In this document: piece after piece, positions 35,731-46,795 of the stretch
How the letters are laid out: every line of letters begins with the position of its first letter
Numbering within the stretch: the first letter of the stretch is position 1
Source of the DNA: Polyporus tsugae
Lineage: Eukaryota > Basidiomycota > Agaricomycetes > Polyporales > Polyporaceae
Direction of reading: 5' to 3'
Length of the DNA: 64,000 nucleotides
NCBI GenBank assembly: GCA_024305745.1
Contig: JAHRBS010000003.1
Coordinates: 1,550,001-1,614,000 of the forward strand
The notes under the pieces: generated by a model
The model's database searches: none
Told to the model about the DNA's origin: nothing
The model's input: only the letters and a program-made list of their open reading frames with translations
Translations under genes and position numbers: made by a program

Positions 35731-36284
35731 ATGGAAGGGATTCGGGGGTGAAGATGGCGGAGGCCGAGGGCGTTGGAATAGCTAGGACTTGGTAGCGGTC
35801 GCGGGGTGCGAAGGCGAGTTATCTATGATATCCTATCTAGTCTATCTGGGCGGACTCTTGAGATGTTTTTCCTTGAGGACGCGTACTGGCCTTACTTACT
35901 CCTCAGGATGCTGGTAGTCTTCCGGGAGATGGCTTTTGTTATGTGTTGACGATACCTCCACGTTATAATGTCCAATCTTACAGCGGAAGTTGACAAACAA
36001 TTGGGAGCGCACAGTTACACGCCCTTTAAAGTGACCTTCTATATATCAAAGAGGCTCATCTTGGTTCACGAATGGCTGCCTGAAAACCCTGGACGATGGT
36101 AGCACGAAACTCTTGGTTGTGATTTCACATACACACGATGAGGTTTGCAACACAGTCATAGTTCATAATACATGGCGTGGAGTACGGATTAAGAGGCACA
36201 TACGTGAAGTAATACACTGTACAAATCCCGACAAAATACGAGACAAACGAAATGAGGAGACCAACAGGACAACAGCACGAAGAT
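35731..36284. other. Intergenic, convergent 3' flanks
   Basis: Between the F-BAR RhoGAP and H2A stop codons. Nothing recognised; no histone stem-loop looked convincing by eye. Confidence 0.5.
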
Positions 36285-36939
36285 TTACACCTCTTGCGAG
36301 GCGCCCTCCTTCTTGCCCTTGTTGGATTTTGAGGGGAGGAGCTCGGGGTTGATGTGAGGGACGACACCACCTTGAGAGATGACAACATCACCGAGAAGCT
36401 TGTTCAACCTAAGTTGAACGACAAATGAGTTAGATGCGCAAGGGGAGGTGAAACCGTGCACGTACTCCTCGTCGTTGCGGATAGCGAGCTGCAGGTGACG
36501 AGGGACGATACGCTGCTTCTTGTTGTCACGCGCCGCGTTCCCCGCAAGCTCCAGGATCTCGGCGGCAAGGTACTCAAGGACAGCGGCGAGGTAGACTATG
36601 CGACAGATGCGGTATCAGCTACATGCTTGGACCGAGATAAGAAACAGACGTACCAGGGGCACCAGCACCAACACGCTGAGCGTAGTTGCCCTTCTTCAAG
36701 AGACGGTGGACACGACCGACGGGGAACTGGAGGCCGGCCTTCGCGGAGCGGGACTGGGACTTGCCAGGCTCACCGCCAGCCTTGCCAGAAGAGGACTTGC
36801 CACTGTATTAGGTGGGGTATGAGTATAGGACGCGTCAAGTTGTAGTACTCGGATGCATACGCCTTTCCCTTGCCAGACTGCGAATTCTGAGTGAGTATAC
36901 GGCGGCGTACAACGGATGCGATGAGTGTATGCGTACCAT
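36285..36939 (-). CDS. HTA1: Histone H2A
   Basis: Core histone. The first coding exon is ATG alone (36937-36939), followed by a 50-nt intron (36887-36936), then AATTCGCAG. The spliced start is [20 protein letters not shown], followed by [75 protein letters not shown] and [20 protein letters not shown]. The C-terminus is EGASQEV, an SQE[acidic/hydrophobic] tail of the kind phosphorylated on damage, so this serves as canonical H2A and H2A.X in one. Stop TAA at 36285-36287. A TATATAA box lies about 100 bp upstream. No H2B gene lies beside it; the divergent neighbour is an M50B-like protease. Confidence 0.97.
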
Positions 36940-37317
36940 ATTTACTCGTTAGAGGTGCGTAGGGCGGGTTACGAGGTGAGGATAGTGGTGGAAGAGGAGA
37001 GGGACGAGTGGTGGATGAACGCGAAGCCGAGAGTGGGTTATATAGCGCGGTTGTCAGATTGAAACTCCGCCGAGAGAGAGTCAACAAAGTGGTTGGGTGT
37101 GCACGTGACTGACGCGTCTGGGATATGGGCGGCTGTGGAAAGACGCGCTTTGCACACGCCTCGTGGCCGGGTTGAACCTCAGGGTCGTGTGAGGACTGTG
37201 CAAGGCCAAGTCAAGGCTTGCATGGCCGTGGTTCCCCCGCGAGGGCGACTTCGACGTGCTGGTCGCCGGCGAGCAGGAAACCCTCTGTATTAATACTAGG
37301 CCCCCACTCTCGCAGCC
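36940..37317. other. Divergent promoter region, H2A / M50B protease
   Basis: 378 bp between the two start codons. Carries the H2A TATA box and no exon. Confidence 0.6.
37038..37044 (-). promoter_or_regulatory. Candidate TATA box of histone H2A
   Basis: TATATAA on the minus strand, about 100 bp upstream of the H2A start codon, a normal distance for a highly transcribed fungal gene. Confidence 0.5.
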
Positions 37318-38652
37318 ATGTCTTACCCTTCCTACGTGCCCCGTCCTCCCCTCGCTCCCCCGGCCCCGCACATGAGCCCCATTGCCCCGACTCACGACCA
37401 GGTCCGTCCTCTCCTCTTCCGTCCCTTCGACCGAACTTGAGCTGATCTCCTCCTTATCTTGTGATAGGTGCCAGTGCTCTATGTCGTATGTCCCCTTCTC
37501 TGTCTGATCCACCAACTCGCCCTCCTTACTCCTCGCATAGATCGTTGTCTACGCCGTTGTCATCTTTGCTGCATGGGTCATGCCTGGAGCTAGGATTCTC
37601 ATCACCCCCCTCAAGCTATTCACCATAGGATGGCATGAGCTCTGTCACATATCCATGGTCCGTGTTTACTATTTTCCATATCTTCCTTCGTCCCAGACCG
37701 AAGTCCCCAGGCCGTCTTAACCGGAGGGTCGGTCGTGAAAGTCTCCATAGACCCCGATGCCGGCGGGGCAACCATCGTCTCCGGCGGTCACCCCCCAACA
37801 ATACTTGCCGCGGGCTACATCGGCTCCACCATCTTCGGTGGTCTCTTCATCATGGCCGGGTTCGACACCCTCGTTTCCAAGATCATGAGCTTCGTCATTG
37901 GTATCGGACTCGTCGCACCCCTTGCCCTTGTGCGCGACAAGTTGTGCGTTCCCTTCATCCCAGTTGTCGTTATGCTTGCACTCACTCTCTAACCGCGCCA
38001 TCGACGTCTCGCTCCAAATATCCTATCGTCCGCGCGCTCACTACCATGCGTGTCCTCGTTTTTCTTCATGGACAATGCGGTGTCGCACTGCCGTTCCACG
38101 ATTCTGTGCAAAAGAACCATCCTACTCACGGTCCTTTACGAGGGTCTCCTCATCGGATTCTGGTTCATCGACCATGCGTGCGTGCATTTACTTCACACCT
38201 TCGAAGAAATTCAATGGGCGAGACGTACATCTACATCTTTAGACAAGCACTACGTTGGTACTGTCTGCTTATTGGCGTGATGAAGTACGTCTTGATTTGG
38301 CTTCATCCTGTTCAGTTATAAGACATTATTTTGACTGAAATTTGTCCTCTGCAACAGCGCACTCTATGTTGTCTGTACGTGTCCAAGGATCCCAATTACA
38401 CACTGGGGGGGCCATGTGCTCACGACTCTCGCAGGGGACATCGCGGACGACAAGTACTTCCACAAAGCCAACGACTCGGATGCGAGCCAATGGGCGATAA
38501 TGTACCCCAAGACACGCGCACACCTCTGGGCCATCGCCTGGATCATATTCGAGATCGCCGTCCTCATCGGCTTCGTCTTTCTCGGCATCGTTGCGTTCAA
38601 GCGCACGCCTGACGAAATGTCCGCCGAGGCCGCCCAGTTCCTCCCCACATAG
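37318..38652 (+). CDS. Peptidase M50B-like integral membrane protein
   Basis: Multi-pass membrane protein of the fungal M50B-like family; a role in intramembrane proteolysis is inferred, not shown. It starts MSYPSYVPRPPLAPPAPH. IVVYAVVIFAAWVMPGARIL precedes KLFTIGWHELCHISM, where HELCH fits the zinc HExxH motif. AVLTGGSVVKVSIDPDAGGA and AAGYIGSTIFGGLFIMAGFD follow, with more membrane segments: LLTVLYEGLLIGFWFIDHA, RWYCLLIGVMNALYVVWD and AIAWIIFEIAVLIGFVFLGI. It ends MSAEAAQFLPT at a TAG at 38650-38652. Seven or so short introns were resolved with consistent phases. Length is about 270 residues. Confidence 0.88.
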
Positions 38653-39950
38653 CCCAAGAGCCCATCGACCTTTCGCCTTCTTGTTTGCAAGCACCGTCCC
38701 TGCCCTCATCGCTGTCAACACCTGTGTTAACACCATCGTCTTTCATATTGTCGTATACACACACTGTAGCATCTTCATCGCACTGCTGTTTTCCCGTTGT
38801 TGTTTTCTTTGCCATAGGTTATTGGCTTGCTCGCGAGTCTTCCTTCTCTATCCAACGCTTCATCTTTGCCCCCTCCCGGTTTTATCGCAGCATCCACCAC
38901 GCCGGCCGTGCTGGGTCTTCGCTCAAAACGCCTGCCCTTCACCTTCCCCCACACATCCCCAATTGTTCCCCGCACACCTCGCGCCCCGCCCCGAACCCAT
39001 GTCTGTGCTACGTCTCACATCGCCCATGCATGCATGCCCCGCATTTCTGCCATAGATCCACACATCTCGACCATCTTCTTTACCTGCGATACCTGCATAC
39101 ATCCATACCTCCTGCGCTCCCCTGACTTTTGCTGTCGTCGTCGATGGACAAATTCCTTAGGATCTCCCTGGCCGTATACTTTTTCTTCTTCCTTAGATGG
39201 GCACCACCTCTCCCTGGCATCCATCCATACTGTACTCACGCGTACGCCTCGCGCTACTTGTCAGTGTAACAGTGTGCAAGGGGTGTCATGCTGGGTGGAC
39301 GGATCCGGAGGGACTCGTGTGGTCACGGTCACTTATTCACTCCTACTCACATATACTCATGCTGTACCGATATCGCCTAAAACGTGTATGAAGTTGCAAA
39401 CGTCTGACACCTCTTTACAAACGGCTCGGTCTCACCCATTTCGGTCTTGCACCTGTTGAGCCTTCTGGTCTTCGGAGGGCGGATGGGGCGGGCGGTCTTA
39501 GGGACGAAGGGTGGTGCGAGCGTGTATAATGTCGAGTTCCGAATACAACTACATTTGAAAATATGGAAGCCGAGAGTTGAGTGCAAGGTGTATAGAGAAG
39601 CATTGCCGTCGAAACATCAGGGGCGATTCCTGCAGATGAGCAAAGAAAGCGGCTCAATCGATACCCAGAAACCAAAATAACACAATTAGCAGATAATCGT
39701 AGCAAGGTCCAGAACGATAGCGATAGGAAGGCGAAGTCACGGCATGGCACGGAGGATAGCAGCGAAAATGTGGTGATGGGGCGTGAAGGTCGTTATGGAC
39801 GGTTCGTGTTCGTTATCGGGTGGGTTTTGCCGGTGAGCGGTGGCAGTTCGCGGGGTTCCCAGAGCGCGTAGCGGCACAATGTATAAACGGGAGAAGGAGG
39901 AGAGAAGGAGGGGAGAGAAAGCGATGGTCAGACGGTGCGCATGCATACAT
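38653..39950. other. Intergenic, 1.3 kb between convergent genes
   Basis: Pyrimidine-rich downstream of the M50B gene. The longest plus-strand frame (38827-39459) starts at TTG and has no motif. I see no gene; long 3' UTRs are the simplest explanation. Confidence 0.5.
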
Positions 39951-40771
39951 TTATTTGCGAGAGGCTCGCCGTATGACGGAAGCGAGGACGAGCGTCCCGA
40001 GCGCTGCAACGCCTCCGACGAGGGCCATGCCAATGTATCCATCTGGGTAGCGTTATGTGGATGAGTTTCGGACGGTTTAATGGGCTCTAGAGGCGTACCT
40101 CTCGTCACTCGCGTGTCGATGAGCCCGGCCAGACTCTGCGCCTGGAGATTTGTCGGCTCCTTGTCAAGAAGCAAGGCTACGTGGGACAAGGATGGGTTGA
40201 AGGGATCGAAGAAGGGGAGGAATGGAAAGCAAGGACGTTACTCAAACATGGCTGCGGAGCGCAATGTAGAAAGTACACACCGTTGAACCGCCGAGCCTCC
40301 TCATAGTTGCCCATCTTATAGTGCCCGAGCGCGAGGTAGTACAGGCATTCCCTCCTCCGTGTGGGTTCAGCGCGGTATATCTCTGCACAGGCCCCGAAAT
40401 GTAAGAGTTCCGGTTTAAAGCGGGTGCGAAAGACAGAGAGCTGTAGGCGGAACGGACGAAGCGGATGTGGAACTGAAACACACCTTGCAGGAGGCGGACG
40501 CCCTCGACCTGGTGTTCCCTCAGCGGGCTCTTGACAAGGCCCCACGCATAATTGAACTTGGTCTGGACGGTGACATGAGACTGTGAGAGCTCCTTCTGAT
40601 ACTGCAGCCGGAGGACCTAGACGGGCGGACATTGGGAAGCGCGTTTCAGTGTCCAACTCTGAGTGTATTGCGAGAAGCCGCGTGGTTGCCGCATGACGGT
40701 GTGCTCACCTCGAGCTCATCGTAGGACAAGGCTTCCTCGGCGTCGGCAGCGTATGGCAGTTCTGTTGGCAT
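39951..40771 (-). CDS. FIS1: Mitochondrial fission protein Fis1
   Basis: Tail-anchored outer-membrane protein of mitochondria and peroxisomes that recruits the Dnm1 fission machinery. It starts [40 protein letters not shown] and [20 protein letters not shown] form the first TPR-like helices, [20 protein letters not shown] and [14 protein letters not shown] the next. [18 protein letters not shown] and the tail anchor [20 protein letters not shown] follow, with the basic end SVIRRASRK. Stop TAA at 39951-39953. Five short introns. About 150 residues, normal length. It shares a 251-bp divergent promoter with COX23. Confidence 0.92.
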
Positions 40772-41022
40772 TTCGCTGGGAAGTCGAATGGTGAAGCAAG
40801 GAGACACTGAAAGCGAGTGGAAGCAGTGTGAGGACAAGAGCTGAGTCTGGACGCGAGAGGCTCCGGCACAGTCCGGCACACGGCACAAACGCCGCCCTAA
40901 CTGTAGCCGCCCATGAGTAGGTTGCGGAGCGGAGGCTCCCGAGACTGCACTCAGTGCTTCCGCTGAACCGTCTTCCGACTCCGAGTCCTCCCTGTTTGTC
41001 CCCTTGTGGCCTCCACCTAGCC

Positions 41023-41524
41023 ATGGTTTCGCGGACGACCGACGCACCAGAGTCCGACAAGGACGTCACACTCCCCGATCCCCAGATCAACGCGCAGCCC
41101 GAGCCCTACCTCAAGCACTTCAAAGTACGCCCTGTCCCTCGTATGTCGCATCCCCGGGAAACACCCGCGGGCTGATGCTCTCTACTGCTGAATGACCAGG
41201 ACAAGGAGATTTCCAAGTTCGTGGAGTACGTGTGGTCCTGACCTCTTTCGACGTCATTCACTCACACTCACCTCGCTGGCACGCCTCCGTCGCGTTGCCG
41301 TTAGCCCATGTGCGCACGCGACCAAGGCGTCTCTCGACTGCATGAACAAGCATGACTATGAACGTGACAAGTGCTTGGACTACTTCCAGGCGTACCGCGA
41401 ATGCAAGAAGGCCTGGGTGAGTTGGGTCGCAACACAATGTGTGGTTATTGTTGTTCGACTGATGCCGTATCTGAAGATGGAGCAACGTAGAGCTGACCGT
41501 CGAGCCGGCAAGAAGGTAGACTAG
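41023..41524 (+). CDS. COX23: Mitochondrial CHCH protein Cox23
   Basis: Small intermembrane-space protein needed for cytochrome c oxidase assembly, imported by the Mia40 relay. The start at 41023 gives MVSRTTDAPESDKDVTLPDP. PYLKHFKDKEISKFVDP leads into a twin CX9C fold: C-AHATKASLD-C and C-LDYFQAYRE-C, separated by MNKHDYERDK. It ends MEQRRADRRAGKKVD at a TAG at 41522-41524. Three introns were placed; the second uses the GTACGT donor inside GTGGAGTAC so that DPCAHA stays in frame. About 90 residues, as expected. Confidence 0.92.
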
Positions 41525-42328
41525 CTTTGTTCGTGATCAAGCTAGCCACTTCCTGCGCTGCTCGTGTGCAGGCCACAGCACACTTAATGTCCGTCTGCTT
41601 TCCCATGCCCGCCCTACTGTAGTCCCGGGTCGGGTCATTCTGTCACCGTTTTATCCTAGGTCCCTTGCTTTCGGTCGAGGAGCTCCAATGCAGGTAGTTT
41701 TGGCCCGCAAGGGACTTCATGCTGGCCATCCGGAACTACACCTGGGATTTGGGGTGTACCTTCCTATGCAGTCGCGCGCGCATGGCAGGGCATGGTCGCA
41801 ACCCGTTTTCTTCCGACATCCCGCACCAGTGTTCTAGAACTTGAAAGTTCGAGATGTAAAGATTCAGGCGAGTCGGTTCCATTGCCGCTCGTATCTGGAA
41901 CCAAATGGCGTCCAATCCCGAGGGCCCTAGGAGCTGAGCCGATGACACGGTAGCCAATTGCACGGTGCTTGGTGCGTGGAAGGAAGATGCGACCAGATAC
42001 CTCGTGTAGGCAGCAAACTGTAAAGTCCTCCACATGAACACGTTGCAATAGTGTCTGCTCGAAGAAGCCCTCAGGAAGCATCCCCGCACTTCGCAGTCCG
42101 ACTAAAGTCGTGCACGCCAAACGAGCTCCCCCGATACGCCTTCCCAAATTCGCACCCAAACCACACGTCCAGAAAGAAGTCCGAATAACCTCGTAAATCG
42201 CAGCGCGAATAATTGAAAACATACATATGTTACACCAGGGACGCCGCCGTCAGAATCCCCCGTCTCCAGGGAATTCGTACCAAGTCCATTCTCAATGTCC
42301 AAGCCTCGCCCACAAGCTCGCTTCAAGC
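41525..42328. other. Intergenic, convergent 3' flanks
   Basis: Between COX23 and amidase copy 1. A 152-codon minus-strand frame (41764-42222) starts with ATG but shows no domain, no repeat and no splice structure, so it is not called as a gene. Confidence 0.5.
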
Positions 42329-45319
42329 TCACTTCCTCTGCCCCGTCCAGCTGAGCGGCCCGAAGTCCCTCGGGCCCAGCGCGTGGTCGAGCACCTTCAT
42401 CATCTCTACGACCTTCTCCTCCTCCCATCTGCGCCCGACGACCTGAACGCCCACGGGGATGCCCGCCATCTTGCCCGCGTCGTAGAACCCGCACGCCCCG
42501 TGCCCCGTCCGCCTGCTAAGCGTGCCGTAGAGGAGGCGCTCGAGCAGCCACGAGCCGTGCCCAGGCCCGACGGACGGGTCAGTCCATTCGGCGGTCGCGA
42601 TGTCGGTGGGGCGGACGCGCGTGACGGGGACGACGCCCGCGGGGAGGTTCATGATGTTGTAGGGGAGGGCCGCTGCGGCGAGGGGGGAGAGGTACCTGCA
42701 CGCGCTGGGGAGGAGGAGGGGGAGGGGGAGAGAGGCGGGTTGACGAGTCAGCGAGCGTCGGGGGTAGGGGATGGGGATCATGGTCTTACTTGTGGGACAG
42801 CGCAGGCAATGCGAGGACAGGACCGATGATCCCGTCGAAGTTGTGTTTGTTCCATACCTAGATTGAATATCGGTGTACACACAGAGATAATCGCCGACCA
42901 CTGTCAGTGCTGTGTCTGCATCCCGTTGTAAGCGGGACGAACCTCCTGGTGGAACATGCGGGTGTACGCGTCCCGCCGGACTGATGCCTGGTGGTACTCG
43001 TGCACTGTTGACGGACGTGTGTCGAGCAGGGTGCGGGCGAAGGTGACGTCGCCCAAAACGTGCTTCAAAACCCAGCCCATGATCTTGCGCGCAAGTTCTA
43101 TTGTGATTCGGATCGATCATCGTTAGACTCCGGAAGCTCGTCAGGTTAGAAACAAGAATGGATGGAGTACATACTAGGGATGGATGCACTGAGTATGGTC
43201 CCGGAGACCCCCGGTTCCTGCCAAGGATTCATCGAGGATTATGCCTCCCCGTCAGCGGGCCAGCATTGACATGGAGAACTCACGATCGGATCACCCTTCA
43301 TTGGTTCCTGTACGGTCTTGAGGCCGTCAGCGGTGGTGATAGACATGTACAGTTGCGTTGCTTCCGCGGCTGTAAGAGACGTTAGGATTACGTGTATGAT
43401 TGACAAGCACGATCGTCTGGGATCTTACCTTGAGGGAAACGGAACTCGACGCATTCATGGCCGGCTTTGCGGAGCGCCTCTACAGCTTCGAGGACCGCTC
43501 GTTGGTTTGCGGGAGAAGCCTTTACGTAGCCGTCTGCAGGGAAGAGTGTCAGCGCCGATGATAAATGAAAGTCTGAATCGTTTATTCAATGGCCAGGGAA
43601 TTGTCGAGGATGGCAAATTAAAATAAGCGGTGAGGAAGCACATGATGGCTGATTCGAACGGACGGCAACAGCCAGTGGAAGGAAGCAAAGACAAAAGAGA
43701 AGGGGGAGACGCACCCGATAGGTAGTACCCGATTCGTAGCTTTTCCGGGAGGCGGACGTCCCGGTACGAGAGGGGCGCAGGGTCGCGCTCTCTGCCCTGC
43801 ACGCCGAAGACGAGGCGCGCCGCCAACTCGAGGTCTTCCACGGATCTGCGCCGCGTGCCCCGACAGCATTCACGGACACAGACACATACCGACGCAGGCA
43901 CGAGCATGAGCATGGACGGGGACGATCGTCGGACAACGCCGCCGCTTAGCATCTGCGAGACTATCTGACAAGGCGGCGCTCCGCCGTGTTCACTCACCGA
44001 GCGATTGGGCCCAAAGAGGATCGGACGGCTTCGATCCCGGGATACGTGTCTGCGCGACGGGGACGAACAAGTGAGCGAACGACCCATCTGCTTCGACGAC
44101 GGGCGCCGGCGGCGAAGAGAAGCACGTCCGGTTTCCGGAAAAGTCGGGGGGGAGCGCGTACCTTGGGCTCCGGTCATGCTGATTCGTCCCCAGCCTGGCT
44201 TGAGCGAGTAGAGACCACAGAACGATGCGGGAATCCTGAGGGCAAAAATAAGATATGATGTCAGCGTATCGTCCAATCGCGTTGTTGGATTGGCAGGACC
44301 GCATGTGAGCGGTCGCCCGTTTTCACTCACCTCAGAGAACCACCGATGTCCGAACCCCATCCCAGAGCAGAGCCGTCGAGTGCGAGTAATGCGCACTCGC
44401 CACCGCTTGAGCCGCCAGAAGTATACGACTTGCTGTACGGATTGAGAGTGCGGCCCCAAACGGGGTTTGAGCACTCGAAGAAAAACATTAACTGAGCGAG
44501 GTTAGTCTTTGCGATGGGTATGCCCCCCGCTGCTCGGACCATCGCGACAACCTATCACAAGGGAGCATCGGTTAGCATGAGCTGGCGAATGGGATACGTG
44601 TGTAAGATGCATATGGTCCCGCGGGACGAGTGCGGGAGCGGCGAAGACGATTCATTTCGGAAAAACCTTACTCACATGCGCGTCTTCGGAGGCGGGCTTG
44701 TCGGCGTAGGACGAGTAGCCCATCGTGGTGTCGTAACCCTTAATATCGACTTCCAGGTGGATGAAACGAAAAGCAAGAAACACATGTCAGCTTTGTGCTG
44801 CGAGTCTGCCCCGAGAGATGTACAAACAGAGATCCTTGAAGCTCACGGGAACTCCGTGCAGAGGCCCTCGGATTCGGCCTGTTGAAGTGTATTCGTCATC
44901 GAGCGCCCTTGCTTCTGCTCGGGCCTGCGAGAAGAAGACTAGGGTCAACGTAAGTGACGACTATCTGTGAGCGTCCCATCTTGAGTTTGAGATATGAACG
45001 ATGACGCCAACCCTCGGTCAAGCAGTTCGTCAAGTCGTGTGCCAAGGTCGCGCGGGCGAGGTAGGCTTCAAGAACCTGTGACGCGGTCCATTCGCCGTTG
45101 GAGATGTGCTCGACGATTTCCGACGCTGTGTCGTTCCCAAGTGTGAGTGGAATGTACTACGGTTGTGGAGGTGAAAGCACTCTTACCTGTCGCTCGCAAG
45201 TAGACCTCCGCGCCGTCTGGAACTTGTGTGTTGTCCTGGCTCGCGCCGATGGCCGCCGCACGGGCAGCGTGTTTCCTCCTGGAAACCTGTACGTAGGACG
45301 GCGTAGAGAAGGGCCACAT
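42329..45319 (-). CDS. Amidase signature-family hydrolase, copy 1
   Basis: Serine amidohydrolase (GatA/fatty-acid-amide-hydrolase/acetamidase superfamily); natural substrate unknown. It starts MWPFSTPSYVQVSRRKHAAR. The Ser-cisSer-Lys triad is complete: Lys in GIPIAKTNLAQ, cis-Ser in SGGSSGGE and nucleophilic Ser in GSDIGGSLRIPASF. GPLHGVPVSFKDLFDIKGYD and YSLKPGWGRISMTGAQGT are further family blocks. The C-terminal region has MAGIPVGVQVVGRRWEEEKV and ends GPLSWTGQRK at a TGA at 42329-42331. The start is set by the ATG at 45317-45319, matching copy 2; a longer frame upstream would begin with GTG. At least ten short introns. The two copies lie head to tail, 1.5 kb apart. Confidence 0.92.
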
Positions 45320-46795
45320 GCTGGACGCGCAGGCGTTGAACAAGCTCAGGGGATCAATAGATGGCACAGGAGGACTTTATAGCCGAGACTAGACCAACGG
45401 ATCGGGGTGCAGCACCTGGCAAATCTCATCTGGAGCGGGACCGGCCGCCAGCTGAGAACGCAACCGACTCTGGGGTGTGTCTAAGACAGGAGGGGTTTAA
45501 TGGCGACGAGCAGCGGCCATTGGACGACAAGCGGACAGTGTTCATGGCTACACGTGGTGGACACAAGGAGAAGGCGACTCCGAGGGAGGTGTGGCAATCA
45601 GCTGCAGGTGTGAGATCCTGCGACGCGGCGTTTCGAGAAGCCTCCCCGGCTTGGCCACCATCCGTCAACGCGCCATCTCCACGAGCTGCTCCCCAAGAAT
45701 AACTGAAACGCGCATTGACGTCGTTGAGTGCAGTTCGAGTGGGATATTCTGGACGCTTTAGGGGAGCATGTAGAGAGCGATCAACCACCCACTACAAGGA
45801 TCAGTGGAATGGCCTGCGGCGCCGAAAAGCCACCGCTGACAAGACTCACTTTGGGGCACGGTAAATTCCAGCGAGCGTTGATGGAAGAAAAGAAATCGCG
45901 CTGGGACAACGGTTGCGAAGTATACTGGGCTGGCCGCTGCAGAGAGGCTCGACGACTCCAGCCTGAGCCTGAGGCAGGAACACACGCGCGCTTACGACCA
46001 AATCCGCCAAGTCCGCGGCCCGCCCGTCCGGCCCGAACCTTCAAGCACTGGCAACTGTTCGCGTCCCCCGGCCAGCACTGGGCTTGTTCGCAGCCTGAAC
46101 AGGCGAAGAAAGGAAGCCTCGTGCCAGTGTTGTGCTCCCGCGGGCTTCCATAAGTACGTTAGAGTCGGGATGCTCATGCTTCATTGGGGGACGGAGATCA
46201 GGTTTGCATCCCCGCATCCGATCGAGGCATCTACCTACCACTCTAGCACTGAAAGTAGTCCTTGATCATAACTCAACGATCGAGGTGGGCTCGCCAACTC
46301 GCATACATACGCACCCACAGACCCTTTGTTCGCCGCGCAAATATGTGAAGCGCGTTGTCAATCGCATACTGGATTCCGAAACCGGAAGTACACTCGTGGC
46401 ATGTACAACCCGGTCAGAACATAAGTACACTATGTACATAGGCATGACTTGAAGCGCGTGGAGTGGTAGTGGTACACAAGAAATGGTAAGCGCGAGAGCA
46501 TGCGATGCGAGGGAGTACAATGGCAGATGAGCGAGTCAAGAAAGTCCGTGCTGACATGGTCAACTATATACGCTGTAAATTAGGTAAAGTAACGTTAGGC
46601 ATCCACGATCGCGTAGCATGTCATAGCATGAGGATCGTGAAAATCTACAAGTCCATGGGGCAGTAGTCAGTAGTCGCAATCTATGGAAAGAGAGGAGAAG
46701 TACGTTAGCGACAGACAACAAATCAAAACCACACACAAAGACAACCAACTCACATCCACATAGAAGGGGCAAGCCCTACAACTTGCACCGGGACT
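45320..46795. other. Spacer between the tandem amidase genes
   Basis: About 1.5 kb. The first part carries the TATA box of copy 1; the rest shows no exon I can support. A 113-codon plus-strand frame (45361-45702) begins with ATG but overlaps that promoter and has no motif. Confidence 0.5.
45376..45381 (-). promoter_or_regulatory. Candidate TATA box of amidase copy 1
   Basis: TATAAA on the minus strand, about 60 bp upstream of the ATG. Confidence 0.5.

Noticed and set aside
37160..37190. Short T-loop-like strings that could suggest tRNA genes (also near 20406 and 44030)
   Set aside because: No matching acceptor, D or anticodon stems could be folded around them, and two of the three lie inside coding genes.
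38827..39459. 210-codon plus-strand frame downstream of the M50B gene
   Set aside because: It begins with TTG, is low-complexity Ser/Pro/Thr, and fits a long 3' UTR better.
41764..42222. 152-codon minus-strand frame just downstream of amidase copy 1
   Set aside because: It has an ATG but no recognisable domain or splice structure, and its composition is not distinctive; it may be 3' UTR.
45361..45702. 113-codon plus-strand frame between the amidases
   Set aside because: It overlaps the TATA box and leader of amidase copy 1 and has no motif.
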